Positions 61,963-64,000 of a stretch of DNA of 64,000 bases are shown one piece after another. This stretch comes from Sphingobacterium sp. SRCM116780 (GTDB taxonomy: Bacteria; Bacteroidota; Bacteroidia; Sphingobacteriales; Sphingobacteriaceae). Below the pieces are notes generated by a model. The model ran no database searches. It saw only the letters and a program-made list of their open reading frames with translations, and was not told where the DNA came from. The DNA is taken from NCBI RefSeq assembly GCF_021442025.1, contig NZ_CP090446.1, positions 2,232,001 to 2,296,000 of the forward strand, written 5' to 3'. The stretch's first letter is position 1, and each line of letters starts with the position of its first letter. Made by a program: the position numbers and the translations under genes.

Positions 61963-62340
61963 TCAATCTTTTGATAATAACGCTTTATTTTCTGTCGTGC
62001 TAAATATCACGTAATAAATAGTTCCATTATTTAATATAATTTTTGTAATGCTCATTTTCTTTAGGTCTTCCACGCATTTCACATCATTTACTTTAAACGG
62101 TTTGTCCAATTTAGATGTGAAAAATAATTCATCGTCGCAATATAAATCTTCCAATTTATAATATACTCCAATCTTTTTTATAAAAAAGGCAGATATAAAA
62201 AAATATGAATAAAAAGTAAAAAAAATTATATTAATTGGATAGCTTAAATGAATAAGAAAAAAGAAAAGCATAATCCCTATAGTTATTAAAAATAAAGGAA
62301 ATACTCTTAGAATTGACGTATTAGATACTGTTAATAACAT
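61963..62340 (-). CDS. Small membrane protein with a C-terminal beta domain, unknown function
   Basis: A 125-residue protein with two hydrophobic stretches in its first half (VFPLFLITIGIMLFFFLIHL and NIIFFTFYSYFFISAFFI), followed by a soluble part (VYYKLEDLYCDDELFFTSKL, then ITKIILNNGTIYYVIFST) that looks like a small PH-like or beta-sandwich domain. It is the intact member of a tandem pair whose other copy is frameshifted. Function unknown; tandem duplication and decay suggest an accessory role such as immunity. Confidence 0.65.
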   Translation of the reverse strand: MLLTVSNTSILRVFPLFLITIGIMLFFFLIHLSYPINIIFFTFYSYFFISAFFIKKIGVYYKLEDLYCDDELFFTSKLDKPFKVNDVKCVEDLKKMSITKIILNNGTIYYVIFSTTENKALLSKD

Positions 62341-62442
62341 AATAATTAGTTGGATTTTTTGGTACTTTCAAAAATACCAAGAAAAATGTCTTTGCTTACA
62401 GCGGATATCCTAAATCTCTTATTTTTTTTGCCAATAGTTCAT

Positions 62443-62691
62443 TGACTCCCCCTTAGTTTAAATGTTCCAACGGGTCACTTAAATACTTTTTAGCCACGAG
62501 GTCCCAAGACCAAAATACAGCACTACATAAAGTTATAGGAACATATCCTTTCCATAACTACAAATCTATATCTGGTTGCCATCGTGCAGTTTTTAATTTC
62601 ATTGGTTCTGATCTATTTCTAGACAAAGCCTTAGTTTTATTGGATTTAAGTGACCGCAGAAATAGTGAACACTTAAACCAGAGGGGGTTCA
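62443..62691. mobile_element. 249-bp element with long inverted ends (MITE-like or IS remnant)
   Basis: The left end 62443-62483 and the right end 62645-62691 are imperfect inverted repeats of about 45 bp: both begin TGA, then CCCCCT, GTTTAA, TGTTC and end GGTCACTTAAA. The interior (about 160 bases) has no intact transposase. This is what a non-autonomous element or a collapsed insertion sequence looks like. The rest of 62341-62849 holds no gene that I can see. Confidence 0.65.
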
Positions 62692-62849
62692 TTCACAAAA
62701 AGACAACACAAAGAAAAAAATAAAATAGATAAATATCTTTTCATTAATTTTTAAAATTGAATATATGCGATCTAATAATTTTTTAGAAGAAGTATTTTTT
62801 AATCTAATTAACGCTGTAATATTATTCTTTCATAATATAGCGTTAAAAT

Positions 62850-63674
62850 CTAATTTTTAGTCTGAGTTTTCAACACTTCCATTTCTTCTCTTAGCATTTT
62901 TAGTTCATTGTCCTTCTCAATCAAATACAATGTTAATTCTTCGATTTTTTTTAAAAGAATTTTATCCATTTCATTCAAAGAATAACCTTGTTTTTCGATA
63001 TCTGTTGCTTTTGGAATTTCTGGAAGATGTCCTTTTTCCTTAACAAAACTAGCTACAGCTTCTAAGGTCTTTAATTTATAATCCTCTTTAAAAACATAAT
63101 CAGGCCAATTGCTCGTTTCCACTTTTATTTCCTGTGCCCGAATATTGCCGTTGACTGATAAGGCCTCCTTCGGCGCGTTGGTACCAATACCAACAAAACC
63201 ATTATATCCAACAAAAAATTGATCATTGAGACTTAATTGTCCAGCTTTTGCTTCAGCTCGAATTGTACCTCCACCATTAGGCAAAGCACCACTATATACT
63301 TTAGCAACATTCCAACCGTAAGTGTCCGATAACAAACTTAAACTACTGAGTTCTTTGGAAAAATTAACTTCAATAAAAGTAGTATCATTATCATATGTTA
63401 ACCTGGCTCCAGTCCAAAAACCTGCTTTGCTATTTGATTTTATTGACAGACCTCCAGTGACCGTCCAATCTTTAAACCATTCAATATCCAAATAATAAGG
63501 TGCACTACTTCCTCCAATAGTAAACAGGGAAATTTTCCCAAATCCTCTTCCCTCTAATCCATCTACATGGGCAACACGTTTCCAACCACTTGCATTTACA
63601 GTTGCTGAAGCTGGTGTTTGGGCTTGTAGATTTGAGCAAGAGATTAATATAAAGAGTAATATTAAGTATTTCAT
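62850..63674 (-). CDS. Secreted protein with S74-like/tail-fibre-type C-terminal module
   Basis: A 274-residue protein with a lipoprotein-like signal (MKYLILLFILISCSNLQAQ; Cys at 13 may be a lipobox). The middle is a beta-rich region, then GYNGFVGIGTNAPKEALSVN, a repeat-like motif common in Bacteroidota surface and tail-fibre proteins, then a C-terminal module NWPDYVFKEDYKLKTLEAVA, HLPEIPKATDIEKQG and a coiled coil (KKIEELTLYLIEKDNELKML). Start 63674 is preferred; the frame extends to 63713. The same module ends the next gene, so the two are paralogues. Confidence 0.7.
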   Translation of the reverse strand: MKYLILLFILISCSNLQAQTPASATVNASGWKRVAHVDGLEGRGFGKISLFTIGGSSAPYYLDIEWFKDWTVTGGLSIKSNSKAGFWTGARLTYDNDTTFIEVNFSKELSSLSLLSDTYGWNVAKVYSGALPNGGGTIRAEAKAGQLSLNDQFFVGYNGFVGIGTNAPKEALSVNGNIRAQEIKVETSNWPDYVFKEDYKLKTLEAVASFVKEKGHLPEIPKATDIEKQGYSLNEMDKILLKKIEELTLYLIEKDNELKMLREEMEVLKTQTKN

Positions 63675-63687
63675 TTTCACAATTTGA

Positions 63688-64000
63688 TTATTTACTCTTA
63701 GACTCCAATTCAACCAGTTTTTGTTCCACTTTTTCTAATCTTTTATCTTTTTCAATCAGATGTAATGTCAGCTCTTCAATTTTTTGTAGCAGGATCTTAT
63801 TCATCTCTCCTAAAGACACACCATTTTCTTCCACTTCAGAAGCTTTAGGAACTTCAGGTAAATGTTTATTTTCTTTTATGAATTGTTCTGTTTCCGTTAA
63901 AGAAGGAAGTTTATAATCTTCTTCAAATACATAATCTGGCCAATTGGTCGTCTCGACCTTGATTTCTTTTGCACGAATATTGCCGTTCACGGATAAGGCT
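63688..64000 (-). CDS. Paralogous S74-like C-terminal module, cut by window end
   Basis: The 3' part of a gene whose start lies beyond the window; the frame is open through base 64000. It reads ALSVNGNIRAKEIKVETTNW, then PDYVFEEDYKLPSLTETEQF, HLPEVPKASEVEENGVSLGE and a terminal coiled coil (KIEELTLHLIEKDKRLEKVE). It is similar to the C-terminal 100 residues of the downstream gene, 13 bases away. The conserved module is probably a trimerisation or surface-assembly tail. Confidence 0.7.
   Translation of the reverse strand, partial: ALSVNGNIRAKEIKVETTNWPDYVFEEDYKLPSLTETEQFIKENKHLPEVPKASEVEENGVSLGEMNKILLQKIEELTLHLIEKDKRLEKVEQKLVELESKSK

Noticed and set aside
62520..62720. Plus-strand open frame inside the 249-bp element
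   Set aside because: It has no start codon in a suitable place and no transposase motif; the inverted ends explain the segment.

Overview
The window comes from an AT-rich member of the Bacteroidota, most likely the Sphingobacteriaceae (Sphingobacterium/Pedobacter type). The evidence is fused SecDF, a fused alpha/beta 2-oxoacid dehydrogenase E1, a bifunctional DAHP synthase/chorismate mutase, DUF3078, RNase Y, an ISAon1-type insertion sequence, and many promoters fitting the Bacteroidota pattern (TTG, 19-20 nt, TAnnTTTG). No database search was run; names rest on recognised motifs and domain order.

Layout. 1-6192: the 3' end of secDF, a marR-ferredoxin reductase-ferredoxin operon with a repeat-marked promoter, a type II NADH dehydrogenase, and a PolX-like protein whose polymerase site looks dead. 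6764-12506: the rod-shape cluster mreB, mreC, mreD, mrdA, rodA, with a hairpin between mreB and mreC. 12542-14870 (minus): nucleoside phosphorylase, YigZ-type protein, EamA transporter. 15973-21421: the aromatic amino acid operon (prephenate dehydratase, DAHP synthase/chorismate mutase, aroA), then aroC and a ROK sugar kinase. Upstream is a complete attenuator: promoter, a 16-residue leader peptide with 4 Phe and 3 Tyr, an antiterminator and a terminator. 21439-30946: branched-chain type E1, a DEAD-box helicase, Nudix protein, a 38-residue membrane peptide, rlmH, DUF3078 protein, an Mpo1-like protein and rny. 30994-34289: a structured RNA beside zapA (6S RNA candidate), zapA, a coiled-coil protein and pheT. 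34575-53103: purL and mostly single-gene units, including a glutathionylspermidine synthetase-like gene next to a YgiB-like lipoprotein, a Crp-family regulator, YceI, UbiB-type kinase, ECF sigma factor, Hsp20 and two methyltransferases.

53496-64000 is accessory in character. It has an ISAon1-like element, an IS3-family element with intact DDE transposase, a 249-bp element with long inverted ends, a frameshifted gene copy beside its intact paralogue, and tandem S74-like C-terminal modules running off the window.

The observations most worth following are: (1) the Phe/Tyr leader-peptide attenuator; (2) a 105-bp unit present twice (53494 and 56073), each copy with its own promoter and terminator and a C-rich loop, so a likely small RNA; (3) three intergenic inverted repeats (15275, 58872, 60976) whose arms are built of degenerate 11-bp units, with a different unit at each locus; (4) the zapA-linked RNA with an approximately 18-bp closing stem.
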